From Ningiella ruwaisensis (GTDB lineage Bacteria > Pseudomonadota > Gammaproteobacteria > Enterobacterales > Alteromonadaceae): a stretch of DNA of 64,000 nt. This document shows positions 44,608 through 53,721 of the stretch, in pieces (within the stretch, counting starts at the first letter, position 1; each line of letters opens with the position of its first letter). The stretch covers positions 372,001-436,000 of the forward strand of contig NZ_RAHT01000002.1 in NCBI RefSeq assembly GCF_004798935.1, given 5' to 3'. The notes under the pieces are model-generated. The model worked only from the letters and a program-made list of their open reading frames with translations, searched no databases and was not told the DNA's origin. Position numbers and translations under genes: made by a program.

Positions 44608-47265
44608 TTAAAAATCATATTTAACCGATAGGCTAATTGTTCGACCTCGAGTTTGTGATTGAAGAAGCGTATCGTTGAACACAATTTCTCTCGACTCATC
44701 CAAAAGGTTTTGAAGCTGAACAGTAACCGTCGTATTAAAGTCTGGATAGTACTTGTAAACCGTATCGATTGAATGAAATGGTTGTTCAAAACTATCATCG
44801 AACGGCGCAATACCCGGAATAAGTATTCGCTCACCAAATACATTGTATACGAGCGTAGCAGAATGCTCACCGTTGTCAGAATCAAAGCCAAGCTGCAGAT
44901 TCAACACATATTCAGAGTGGCCAGTAAGGCGACGCTGAAGGTTGGTGATGGCAGCTGATACGCCGGTTTGCTCAACAATATTTTGTCGGTCAAGCGTGAT
45001 CTCCGAGTCACTCAGGGTCACGTTGCCTGATACAAAGAGATTGTCCCAAATACCATCGCCGAATATCTCCAAACCTTGCAAGAATTCAAACTCTACCCCG
45101 TAAACTTCACCGGTTTCAGCGTTTGCAATTCTCACTAGCGGTGGACCATCCTGAGAAGGTGATTGAACCGAGTCTATCGGTGAGTCAATGTCCTTGTAGA
45201 ACAAACCAATCGACAGATTGTTGCCATTGTCTCTATACCACTCCCAACGAAGATCAAAATTATCTATCGCTGAAGTGCGCAAACCTGGTGTACCGCCGAT
45301 GGGGAACTCAGTAAGCGGGTCAAGGTAAGTCGCTGCTGCAACCTCACGTAGATCAGGCCTGACAACCGTTTTCCCGTAACTTGCTCTGAACTGCATAGAG
45401 TCATCCAGAATATAGGTAACCGCCAGTGCCGGATAAAAATCATCTTCCTGGAACGCTAACTGGCTTCTATCATCGTCAGGCTCTAAATCAAATTGATTAG
45501 TAGCCGGGTCTAGAGGCGCAACCACCTGACGAAAGTCTTCCCAACGAACGCCTCCAGTAAAACGCCAGATATTCTTATAAAAGAAATCTGCCTGGAAATA
45601 ATGTGCGTCTACTTTTTGCCCTGCAACATAATCATCACCAGCGATCGTAGTGTTACGAATTAATGGCTCAGAACCAAAGTTTGCGGGAGTGAGCACTGTT
45701 TCGTTGAATATCTCTGCAAATAAGTTCCCTTCTTGAAGTGCAGGGTCAACAAATTCAGTTCCATCCACTGCCAAACGGCGATTGTCTGCTGTTCTTGTTT
45801 TGGTGAGAAAGTCTGCTCCATACTTAAACTCCATTTCCCAATTTTTTATCGAGTAGGGCAAAGTAAAGTTGAAGCCACTGTTGTCGAGTCTGTCGTGCAG
45901 AATTTGAAATGAATAATTTGCCGCAGTTTGAGAGCGAGCAAGCGCTGATTCGTTCACTGGATCGAATATGCCGTCTTCATTCTCGTCTGTGATCAAAAAT
46001 CTCATATCAAAGTTGCCGGGGGCATCCCGATAAGAACGACCCTCTGAGTGACGCCAGTCAAAACCTAAGAACCCGAGTTCCGGAAAAGTATGCGTGCCCT
46101 CAAATTGATTTGCGAACAAGCGCCTTTCTTCATATTCAACCTGAACGTCTCGAATTCGCTGTCCATCTGCCTGAGTAACGTTTTCGTTGTTTCCAAACAA
46201 CTCTCGTAATTCGTCCCGCGTGTCGTTGAGGACAATTAAACTGTAATTAATTTGATGATTACGATTATAGTCTAAGCCTAAAGTAAACAAGTTTGACCAC
46301 TGAACCGTTCTTTCTGTAGAGCGGATATCATCAAAAAATGCCGCTTGGCTAATGACAAGTTCCTGCGTTTCCTGATTGACTGTAAAGTCTGGTTCAATGA
46401 GCTCAAACTCTTCTGCAACCCTTATAGAGTTGTCGTATCCTGCAGCCCAAAGAAATCCCAGCCGCAGTTCGTTGCTCAGGTCGTAGCTGTTCCCTACTGT
46501 AAAATTAAATGATGAATCTGGCCCAATGCTTTCTTCAACTGGGTCGTAGTCTCGCTTCATTTGAGAAAATACGTCTACCGCCTGCTCCTGTGGGATCTGG
46601 TTAAAGAACGATTTATCCTGCCAAATGCGCGCCAATGCCGCTGGCGCTGCTCTGTTGCCATCATCCTGCCCACGCCAGTCATCGCTTCCGCCAGCGTAAT
46701 CAATACCGTTGTCACTGTTTTCGGTGTTATAGCCTAAACCTACAGACACATTAAAGATTTTATCGGTCGGGATTGATTTCAAGCGTATGTCCACATTACC
46801 ACCACCAAAGGATGCTGGCATAGAAGGCGAATACGATTTTTGAACAGATAGACTTTCAATAATGTCTGAAGGAAATAAATCCAGTGGGATAACGTTTCGA
46901 GTCGGATCGGGCGAGGGAACTGCCGAATTGTTCAGTGCAGTACTTGAATAACGCTCACCTAAACCACGAACGTATATAAATTTTCCATCTACTAGCGTAA
47001 GACCAGTCACACGTCTAAGCGCTGAAGCAGCATCACCGTCACCTGTACGGGTAATCTGCTCTGCACCAAGAATGTCTGCCACAAACGCCTGATTTTTTCG
47101 CTCTTCCAGAACCGCTGTCGCCGTTCCTTTTAATCGAGTTCCTGTGGTGACCACTTCTTCAATTGCTTCGTCTTCATTCGTCTGAGCATGAACCTGAGCA
47201 GACAGCGCACTAATGACGAGCATCGAAACTGCAGACAACACAAACCCTTTTTCAGGTTTTAACAT
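44608..47265 (-). CDS. TonB-dependent receptor of the duplicated-lipoprotein operon
   Basis: An 885-residue outer-membrane receptor. The ATG at 47263-47265 has an AGAGG site and gives a proper signal peptide ending VHAQ. A TonB box-like stretch EEVVTTGTRLKGTA leads into the plug (LGAEQITRTGDGDAASALRR, VTGLTLVDGKFIYVRGLGER, YSSTALNNSAVPSPDP, SMPASFGGGNVDIRLKSIP), then the barrel, ending ISLSVKYDF. The plug with YVRGLGERYSSTALNN belongs to the group often called TonB receptor/outer-membrane receptor for uncharacterised ligands. It lies downstream of a beta-helix lipoprotein gene and its PHO box, close to phoBR-pstS. A phosphorus-containing ligand is a fair guess, not shown. Confidence 0.93.
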   Translation of the reverse strand: MLKPEKGFVLSAVSMLVISALSAQVHAQTNEDEAIEEVVTTGTRLKGTATAVLEERKNQAFVADILGAEQITRTGDGDAASALRRVTGLTLVDGKFIYVRGLGERYSSTALNNSAVPSPDPTRNVIPLDLFPSDIIESLSVQKSYSPSMPASFGGGNVDIRLKSIPTDKIFNVSVGLGYNTENSDNGIDYAGGSDDWRGQDDGNRAAPAALARIWQDKSFFNQIPQEQAVDVFSQMKRDYDPVEESIGPDSSFNFTVGNSYDLSNELRLGFLWAAGYDNSIRVAEEFELIEPDFTVNQETQELVISQAAFFDDIRSTERTVQWSNLFTLGLDYNRNHQINYSLIVLNDTRDELRELFGNNENVTQADGQRIRDVQVEYEERRLFANQFEGTHTFPELGFLGFDWRHSEGRSYRDAPGNFDMRFLITDENEDGIFDPVNESALARSQTAANYSFQILHDRLDNSGFNFTLPYSIKNWEMEFKYGADFLTKTRTADNRRLAVDGTEFVDPALQEGNLFAEIFNETVLTPANFGSEPLIRNTTIAGDDYVAGQKVDAHYFQADFFYKNIWRFTGGVRWEDFRQVVAPLDPATNQFDLEPDDDRSQLAFQEDDFYPALAVTYILDDSMQFRASYGKTVVRPDLREVAAATYLDPLTEFPIGGTPGLRTSAIDNFDLRWEWYRDNGNNLSIGLFYKDIDSPIDSVQSPSQDGPPLVRIANAETGEVYGVEFEFLQGLEIFGDGIWDNLFVSGNVTLSDSEITLDRQNIVEQTGVSAAITNLQRRLTGHSEYVLNLQLGFDSDNGEHSATLVYNVFGERILIPGIAPFDDSFEQPFHSIDTVYKYYPDFNTTVTVQLQNLLDESREIVFNDTLLQSQTRGRTISLSVKYDF

Positions 47266-47318
47266 GACTAACCTCTTTACCTGCTGTTTATCCAAAAGGT
47301 TGATTCAACCATTGTAAG

Positions 47319-47353
47319 CACGTGCGCCTCAGTTCTAACTAAAAGCGCACGTG
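47319..47353 (-). other. Intercistronic hairpin between lipoprotein and receptor genes
   Basis: A 9-bp GC-rich stem CACGTGCGC/GCGCACGTG (47319-47327 with 47345-47353), loop of 17. No T-run follows, so it is more likely an mRNA-stability or processing element than a terminator; it would allow unequal expression of the two genes. Confidence 0.55.
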
Positions 47354-47395
47354 TAGTTCCGTTTGATACTTATTGTAAGTGACCTGACAAGTCTC

Positions 47396-50209
47396 TTACT
47401 CTAAGCCAACAGTCCAATCAGCAGTCCAGTTGTTGTCTGCATCTTTTACAGCACCTATGAAGTCTACCGCCATAAAGAAGCTATCAACTTCACTTACATT
47501 CGTTGGGGCAATATCAGAAGTAGTGAAAATGCCATCTACCACGCTTGCAGTTTCATCTAGGATGCTATTACCTGTTTGTCCTTCAAACCAAGCTTGCTGG
47601 TCGAACGCGCCGGAATTATTAATTGGCTCTTCACAGGCAAGAACAGAAGACTCAAAAATCATTCGTGAATCGTCAGTAGCTTCCATGTTTGCTAACAAGG
47701 TGGTATCAAAATTACCACTGCTGTCAGCAGATAAGTCAGCTTCGAAACATTCGCCCATTCCCGCTGGACCGGTTACAACAAAGTTGTATAGCTTAGCGTT
47801 TGTTTGGTCGCGAAGTAATACGCCCTCTGAATCGTCCTCTCCATCAAACGTGTTTCCAATGATTGTCATATTGGCAATCATCGGGCTTGAGAATTCGGTG
47901 CCTGCACCGCCGTCGCCGTCACCTTCAATACCGCGGTTTGCATCAGAATTATCGTCTGCATGCTTAACCAGCACGTACTGCATTTTACCGCGATATCCTC
48001 TGTCCCAATCAACCGAGTCATCTTGAATACCGGTTAGAACGATGTAACGTAAGTTTACAAATCCACCGAAGAACTCTACACCATCGTCTGCGTTTTTATG
48101 TACCTGTACGTACTCAACTGTTGTACCCGAACCTACGCCACCAAAAGTGATTCCGTTTAACTCATTATCGGGTGCAATTTCAAATCCACCGTGCATAACG
48201 CGCACATAGCGAAGCGTACCTGAACTTTCAGTGTTGTTAGCAGCTGTTGGATCAGAAACGTTGCTACCAAATACTGCGCCTTCCTGAGCACCTTCAACCT
48301 GAATAGCACAATCGCCAGTAGCTGGGCAATCGGTGTTATAACCGTTGCCTAGAATTATCATGCCACCCCATTGACCTGCTGCACCATTTGCAAGACCGGC
48401 TTCGACGCCGTTTGCAACGTGCTGGCGAGACGTAAAGGTAATCGGCTCTGCCGCTGTTCCGTTTGCTTCAATTTTTGAACCACGGCTTACGATCAGGTAG
48501 TCGTTACCGCTTGAGCCGTATACCACAACACCTGGCTCAACAGTTAAGGTCGCACTATTTTCATTATCACCGCCAACAAATACCGCACCAGATAGCGCGT
48601 AGTGATTACTGGCAGTAAGAGTAAGATCAGAAGTGATACGGCCGCTGATTTCACAGGTGGTGGTGCTACCGTCAACATTAGCAATTGTTGTAGTACCTGC
48701 TGGACAACCAGAAACGCTTTCTTCAACGTTGATGGTTCCGCCGCCAAATCCAAAGGCCCAGCCCTGGCGCCAATCTGTAGGACCAACCGCACCAACAAAG
48801 GTATTTGTTTCGAAGAAGGTGTCTAACGTCGCTGGATCACCACCGGCTGTTAGCAAAGCGCTTTCACTGGTAAGTGTACCGTCATTATTTAAGCCAAGCT
48901 GACCACGATCTGCAAATGCAAGAAGTGTATTGTTGCGAGCTTCTTCTGTAAACCAGGCGTTGAGGTCAACTGCACCCTCTAAAGTGTTGAATGGCTCAGA
49001 ACAGGCGATGAAACTGTTGGTGATAGTGATATCGCCGTCGGTCAAATTTGCCTGAACGGTATCGTCGTTATCCATTTCAAGACACTCGCCCATCTCTTCA
49101 GGGCCGGTGATCAGCATATTCATGATATTAGCGCCGGTTTGATCGCGTAATAAAACACCCTCTGAATCATCTTCACCATCAAAGCTGTTGCCGATAATTG
49201 TAATGTTGGCAACCATTGGCTGAGAAAACTCGGTGCTAGGGCCGCCATCCCCATCACCTTCTATACCGCGGTTGGCATCCGAACCGTCGCGCGCATGCTC
49301 AATATAAACATATTGTAGCTTACCGTCGTAACCGCGATCCCAGTCAACTGAATCGTCTTGAATACCGGTAAGCACCAAGTGTTTGGCATTTACAGCACCG
49401 CCAAAAAATTCAACGCCATCGTCTGCGTTTGCGTGAACCTGAACAAAGTTCACCTCTGTACCAGAACCTACGCCACCAAAGGTAATACCATTTAACTCAT
49501 TGTCTGGTGCAATTTCAAAACCTGCATATTTAACAACAAGGTAGTTTAGGTTACCAGAGCTGTCGGTATCGTCTGTACCTCCGTATACTGCGCCCTCTGC
49601 AACACCTTCAACCTGAATGGCGCAATCACCTGTTTCAGGACAATCGGTAGACTGGCCATTACCTAAAATAACCAAGCCTCCCCACTGCCCAGCACCCACT
49701 TCGCGGCCAACTACATCATTAAAGGATGTCATAATAACGGGAGAGGTTGCGGTACCGTTGACTTCAATTTGCGAGTCACGGCTAATTACCAAATAATCAG
49801 CACCGCGACTACCAAAAATAATCGTGCCTGGTTCAATTTCAAGCACTACTGAATCTGCTTTATCATTTCCTACAAATACTGGGCCATCTAGCGCCCACAC
49901 AATATCAGATGTTAAAGTGATGACGCCGTTAGTCGCTATTTCGTCTGTTAATCGACCACCTAAAGTACGAACCTCAACTTGTTGCCCCAAGGCATCTGAA
50001 ACCTGAGCAGATAAACCAGGCGCTGCTGTGCCTATTTCGTTATCTGAAGGGGGTGGATTTTCGCCACCACCGCCACCTGATGCTGGCGGATTATTTGTGA
50101 CAACGCTATTGTCGATATCCCCTTCCGAGATATTAATATCCCCACCACACGCTGCCAAAGACAAAGCAGCGGCAACTGCTGAGATCTTAAAAATTCCGTT
50201 GAGTTTCAT
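47396..50209 (-). CDS. Duplicated beta-helix lipoprotein, partner of the TonB receptor
   Basis: A 937-residue lipoprotein (signal peptide ending LAACGGD, Cys near residue 21), followed by a Gly/Pro linker (PPASGGGGGENPPPS). The body is two homologous modules, residues about 75-480 and 500-930. Each repeats ITLTSDIVWALDGPVFVGN-like, GQWGGLVILGNG, DNELNGITFGGVGSGT, DDGVEFFGG, GIQDDSVDWDRGY, DANRGIEGDGDGG and GNSFDGEDDSEGVLLRDQT. This is the family with WGGLVILGN motifs and parallel beta-helix character known from Bacteroidetes and marine Gammaproteobacteria. I chose the ATG at 50209 with a GGAG site. It precedes the receptor gene in an operon with a PHO box. It may be a surface-exposed binding or capture protein. 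Confidence 0.85.
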   Translation of the reverse strand: MKLNGIFKISAVAAALSLAACGGDINISEGDIDNSVVTNNPPASGGGGGENPPPSDNEIGTAAPGLSAQVSDALGQQVEVRTLGGRLTDEIATNGVITLTSDIVWALDGPVFVGNDKADSVVLEIEPGTIIFGSRGADYLVISRDSQIEVNGTATSPVIMTSFNDVVGREVGAGQWGGLVILGNGQSTDCPETGDCAIQVEGVAEGAVYGGTDDTDSSGNLNYLVVKYAGFEIAPDNELNGITFGGVGSGTEVNFVQVHANADDGVEFFGGAVNAKHLVLTGIQDDSVDWDRGYDGKLQYVYIEHARDGSDANRGIEGDGDGGPSTEFSQPMVANITIIGNSFDGEDDSEGVLLRDQTGANIMNMLITGPEEMGECLEMDNDDTVQANLTDGDITITNSFIACSEPFNTLEGAVDLNAWFTEEARNNTLLAFADRGQLGLNNDGTLTSESALLTAGGDPATLDTFFETNTFVGAVGPTDWRQGWAFGFGGGTINVEESVSGCPAGTTTIANVDGSTTTCEISGRITSDLTLTASNHYALSGAVFVGGDNENSATLTVEPGVVVYGSSGNDYLIVSRGSKIEANGTAAEPITFTSRQHVANGVEAGLANGAAGQWGGMIILGNGYNTDCPATGDCAIQVEGAQEGAVFGSNVSDPTAANNTESSGTLRYVRVMHGGFEIAPDNELNGITFGGVGSGTTVEYVQVHKNADDGVEFFGGFVNLRYIVLTGIQDDSVDWDRGYRGKMQYVLVKHADDNSDANRGIEGDGDGGAGTEFSSPMIANMTIIGNTFDGEDDSEGVLLRDQTNAKLYNFVVTGPAGMGECFEADLSADSSGNFDTTLLANMEATDDSRMIFESSVLACEEPINNSGAFDQQAWFEGQTGNSILDETASVVDGIFTTSDIAPTNVSEVDSFFMAVDFIGAVKDADNNWTADWTVGLE

Positions 50210-50257
50210 TTGTGTCTCCAAAATAGGACGAATAAGTATTAAATGTAAGCGGCAATG

Positions 50258-50291
50258 AGGATAGCTAAGTTAAATGACAGATTTGTTACAT
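50258..50291 (-). promoter_or_regulatory. PHO box and -10 of the lipoprotein-receptor operon
   Basis: Minus-strand ATGTAAC-AAAT-CTGTCAT (50291 to 50274), then 10 nt, then TATCCT (50263-50258) as the -10. The second half-site is a perfect consensus. It lies 65 bp before the lipoprotein start. Confidence 0.75.
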
Positions 50292-50346
50292 AATCAAGGT
50301 GTCACAAAAACTTAATATATATTTAAGATATTGATATTAATGGGAA

Positions 50347-51432
50347 TTATTTATTTAGAAGCTTTCTTTGTGTATCAAGCAAGCGTCCACTCACAGCGTA
50401 ATAATTGCTTTGTTGAACAATCTGCTGGCCTTCATCAGAAAGGATAAAATTTAAAAAAGCGCGCTCTAGGGTAGGAAGGGGCTCATTAGGTGCTTTGTTG
50501 ATAACGATATACAGGTAGCGAGTAAAAGGATATTGACCTTGTGTGATGGATTCCGCGGTAGGCGCAATAAACGCATCTCCTTTGCCACCCACTGCAACGG
50601 CTTTGACCTCGGTGTTGCCGTGTCCAAGTGCCGCGTAGCCTATACCACCAATACTGCTCGCTACCGATTGCACTACTGAGGAAGAGCTTGGCATTTCATT
50701 GACTCTCACATCGTAATCACCGTCGCACAGCGCCATGTTTTTAAATAAATCATAGGTACCGGAAGCGGAATTTCTTCCGAAGACTTGTATTTCGCGCTCG
50801 GCTGAAAATTTTTCAACGCCTAGTTGAGACCACTTATTAATGGTTTTTGGTGCGCCGCAAAAGCGGGTCATTGAAAATATAGCATCCACTTCCTGTATGC
50901 TTAGTTGCTGCAAAGGATTATTCTTTTCGACATAAATTGCCATTGCATCAATTGCCACAATTAATGAAGTAGGTGGGTAGCCATAGCGTCGAGTAAAGCG
51001 TTGAATTTCGCTGGCTGTCATTGCTCGTGACATAGGGCCTATGCTGGCAGTACCCTGAGTAAGCGCTTGTGACGCTGTTGCAGACCCAGTTGCCTGAATT
51101 TGAAATTTTACGTGCGGATAAAGGGTTTGAAATCGTTCAGCCCAAAGCGACATCAAATTTGCCAAGGTGTCTGAGCCAATTGACGTGATACTGCCATAAA
51201 CGCCCGGCACAGCTCGGTAATCAAAAGCCTCTGGCTGACTATCAAGATTAAGACCTTCCAAAGACAGCCTTTCTTGACTTTCTGTTTGCTGCGGCTCCAG
51301 ATTCATTACTGGATCTTGACTGTTAGCCTCTGTTTGAGAAAAACCAATGCTTGAAAAGCTAGCCAACGCTAGCAAGGTGAGCAAATAAACAGTTTTGCGT
51401 GCTTTTCTTTTTGTATTGAAAAAACTAATCAG
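50347..51432 (-). CDS. pstS: PstS-like phosphate-binding protein, non-AUG start
   Basis: About 361 residues: a periplasmic substrate-binding protein of the PstS/PBP-like family. A signal peptide ends near SIGFSQ. Family segments are GSDTLANLMSLWAERFQTLY, QATGSATASQALTQGTASIG, VFGRNSASGTYDLFKNMALC and GIGYAALGHGN. No ATG exists before the signal peptide core. The most likely start is CTG at 51432-51430, six bases after an AGGA site inside the end of phoR, or the ATT next to it. The gene overlaps phoR by 8 bases, so translation depends on phoR. Order phoB-phoR-pstS matches Vibrio cholerae. pstCAB is not in the window. Confidence 0.85.
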   Translation of the reverse strand: MISFFNTKRKARKTVYLLTLLALASFSSIGFSQTEANSQDPVMNLEPQQTESQERLSLEGLNLDSQPEAFDYRAVPGVYGSITSIGSDTLANLMSLWAERFQTLYPHVKFQIQATGSATASQALTQGTASIGPMSRAMTASEIQRFTRRYGYPPTSLIVAIDAMAIYVEKNNPLQQLSIQEVDAIFSMTRFCGAPKTINKWSQLGVEKFSAEREIQVFGRNSASGTYDLFKNMALCDGDYDVRVNEMPSSSSVVQSVASSIGGIGYAALGHGNTEVKAVAVGGKGDAFIAPTAESITQGQYPFTRYLYIVINKAPNEPLPTLERAFLNFILSDEGQQIVQQSNYYAVSGRLLDTQRKLLNK

Positions 51433-52744
51433 ATAGTTCCTGTGCAATGAGCTCTGGCGGTAACAAAAACGAAAATTCACTTCCTTTTCCGACCTTACTT
51501 TCAATCTCTAAAGATGCATTATGATGATGAAGGACATGTTTGACAATGGATAAACCTAAACCAGAGCCTCCCGTTTTTCGAGAGCGTGCTTTATCAACCC
51601 GATAAAAGCGTTCGGTCAGTCTGCGCAGATGTTTTTCTTCAATTCCATCACCATTGTCTCTAACCGCGAAAAAAGCGCCATTGGCTTTGCGCTTCCAAAT
51701 AACCTCGATTCGACCATTGGCAGGTGTATAGTGAATCGCATTGAAAATAAGGTTTGAACAAGCACTTCTGAGTTCAGTTTCCACACCAAACACATTTAAT
51801 TCGCCATCGACCTTGAAAGTTATTTTATGAGATTTTTCCTTGTTTAAGGCCATCGCTTCTAACTCAATTTGCTTTAGCATGGCGTCAACATCGATCACAT
51901 TTTCAAATATGCGCTCGGAGCTTGATTCAATGCGCGACAGTATGAGGAGATCATCAATCAAAGCTTGCATCCGGGTTGTTTGCGTCCCCATTTCTTCGAT
52001 CGCCTTGGCAACGATCGGGGGCACTCCCTCAAGGTTTGCAGTACTGGTGTCGAGTACTTCCAAATAACCATTTATCACCGTTAGCGGCGTTTTTAATTCA
52101 TGCGAAACGTTGGCAACAAAGTCCTTGCGCATTTCTTCCAGATGAGAAACACGCGATACGTCTCGCACGATTAAAAGCAATTGGTCATCTCCGTACTCCA
52201 TCATCCGATATTCAAAGGTCTTATGCGGATTAGTCGGCGCGGGTATCTCTATTGGATAATGGGCGTCATTACTCTCTAAAAACTCAATAAATTTAGGGTG
52301 GCGAATTAAATTATCAATTCGACGGCCATTATCATCAGGCCATCTTAAACCAAGCTCAATACGAGCGTTTCGATTACACCACAGAATTCTGGCTTGCTTG
52401 TCAATTACTACTACTGCATCTGGCAAGGCCTCAGAACCTTCTCTGAAGCGTTTTACCAGTTCACCTAAACTTTTGCGCTTATTGCGATTTCGACGCTGAA
52501 GATAGTAAACCCCTTCATAGATATGATGCCAAATGCCAGGGGCACTAGGCGGAGACATTGCGCGGCTATGCCATAACCACTGGGTCAAGCGATACAAGTG
52601 CGCATAGTTATAAAGCAACAGGGTCGCAAATAAACACGTCAGCGCCAACAGCATATTATCAATATACATACCCACTACTACGCCAATGCAAAGCACTAGA
52701 AACAAGCGAATCAGGGTTTTGGACCATGACTGATAATAATACAT
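51425..52744 (-). CDS. phoR: PhoR phosphate-regulon sensor kinase
   Basis: A 439-residue inner-membrane histidine kinase. Two helices at the N-terminus (LIRLFLVLCIGVVVGMYIDN, LLALTCLFATLLLYNYAHLY) without a large periplasmic loop, then a PAS domain (LPDAVVVIDKQARILWCNRN), HisKA with phospho-His in DFVANVSHELKTPLTVINGY, and an HATPase with N box SACSNLIFNAIHYTPANG, G1 FAVRDNGDGIEEKHL and G2 GGSGLGLSIVKHV. Length and domain order match E. coli PhoR (431). It controls PhoB. It follows phoB by 26 bases and overlaps pstS. Confidence 0.96.
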   Translation of the reverse strand: MYYYQSWSKTLIRLFLVLCIGVVVGMYIDNMLLALTCLFATLLLYNYAHLYRLTQWLWHSRAMSPPSAPGIWHHIYEGVYYLQRRNRNKRKSLGELVKRFREGSEALPDAVVVIDKQARILWCNRNARIELGLRWPDDNGRRIDNLIRHPKFIEFLESNDAHYPIEIPAPTNPHKTFEYRMMEYGDDQLLLIVRDVSRVSHLEEMRKDFVANVSHELKTPLTVINGYLEVLDTSTANLEGVPPIVAKAIEEMGTQTTRMQALIDDLLILSRIESSSERIFENVIDVDAMLKQIELEAMALNKEKSHKITFKVDGELNVFGVETELRSACSNLIFNAIHYTPANGRIEVIWKRKANGAFFAVRDNGDGIEEKHLRRLTERFYRVDKARSRKTGGSGLGLSIVKHVLHHHNASLEIESKVGKGSEFSFLLPPELIAQELSD

Positions 52745-52770
52745 AAAAGTGCTTAAACTGACCTTAGCGT

Positions 52771-53460
52771 TTACGCTTTATTTGAAAATCGATAACCAGA
52801 GCCTCGCACCGTTTGGATCATTGCGTCGTGACCGTGTTTGGAAATGGCTTTACGCAAGCGTCGAATGTGTACGTCTACGGTTCTGTCTTCTACATAGACA
52901 TTGGTTCCCCAAACGTTATCAAGCAGTAACTCTCGACTGTATACTCGCTCAGGATGCGTCATAAAAAAGTGCAGTAACTTAAATTCCGTTGGACCCATAT
53001 CAATGGCGTCCCCATTTGCTGTCACTCTGTGAGATACGGGCTCTAACACTAAGCCATCAAACTCTATTGGCTCTTCTTTTGAAGTGGGCGTAACTCGACG
53101 CATAACTGCCTTTATTCGCGCAATTAACTCTTTGGGAGAGAAAGGCTTGGTGACGTAATCATCAGCACCGGCTTCTAAACCGCGTATTTTGTCGTCCTCT
53201 TCGCCACGAGCAGTTAACATGATCACGGGAATATCTTTTGCAAACTCATGCGTTTTGAGTTTTTTAGCTAACTGCACACCACTGCCGCCGGGAAGCATCC
53301 AATCAAGCAAGATTAAATCAGGATAAGGCTCTTTTATTTTATTTAAGCCAACATCGTAATCTTCAGCTTCGTCCACCGTAAAGCCCGCCTGCTCCAGTAC
53401 AAAACTGAGCATGTCTCTGATTGGCGCTTCATCTTCAACTAACAATATCCTGCGCGACAT
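52771..53460 (-). CDS. phoB: PhoB phosphate-regulon response regulator
   Basis: A 229-residue OmpR-family transcription factor, exactly E. coli PhoB length. The receiver has [14 protein letters not shown], acceptor Asp in [27 protein letters not shown] and Lys in [11 protein letters not shown]. The winged-helix domain is complete ([65 protein letters not shown]), including recognition-helix [12 protein letters not shown] residues. I chose the ATG at 53460: it fits the family, and the longer frame would place codons inside the PHO box at 53508-53525. Confidence 0.97.
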   Translation of the reverse strand: MSRRILLVEDEAPIRDMLSFVLEQAGFTVDEAEDYDVGLNKIKEPYPDLILLDWMLPGGSGVQLAKKLKTHEFAKDIPVIMLTARGEEDDKIRGLEAGADDYVTKPFSPKELIARIKAVMRRVTPTSKEEPIEFDGLVLEPVSHRVTANGDAIDMGPTEFKLLHFFMTHPERVYSRELLLDNVWGTNVYVEDRTVDVHIRRLRKAISKHGHDAMIQTVRGSGYRFSNKA

Positions 53461-53491
53461 TTTTTTCACTCGTGTCATAAAAATTGACCGT

Positions 53492-53525
53492 ATTATTAGA
53501 GTGACATGTGACAGTTTTATGAAAC
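53492..53525 (-). promoter_or_regulatory. phoB: PHO box and -10 of phoB (autoregulation)
   Basis: Minus-strand GTTTCAT-AAAA-CTGTCAC (53525 to 53508), then 10 nt, then AATAAT (53497-53492). A further ATGTCAC follows directly after the second half-site. The box lies 48 bp before the phoB start, as expected for PhoB autoregulation. Confidence 0.85.
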
Positions 53526-53721
53526 AAAGCATAAAAGATGTCAAGCAAACGCAAGATTTAAATCACTTTTGTTCAAATTCGCTACATTTATTTGTAAATA
53601 TAAAACGTAAGGTAAGCTTGAAAGGAGTATTTTGAAATAAACCTCAGGTTCATTTTGACCCAGACAAGCAAGCTTGCTAACCTCTCGCGTCTTCAAATTT
53701 TAGCAGGAATAAATTGCCGCT

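Noticed and set aside
50292-50307. Additional PHO half-site (TTGTGAC) upstream of the lipoprotein box
   Set aside because: Spacing to the main box is 9 bp rather than 4, so it does not extend the direct-repeat array.
53461-53544. N-terminal extension of PhoB
   Set aside because: It would place codons in the PHO box and -10; E. coli-length PhoB starts at 53460.
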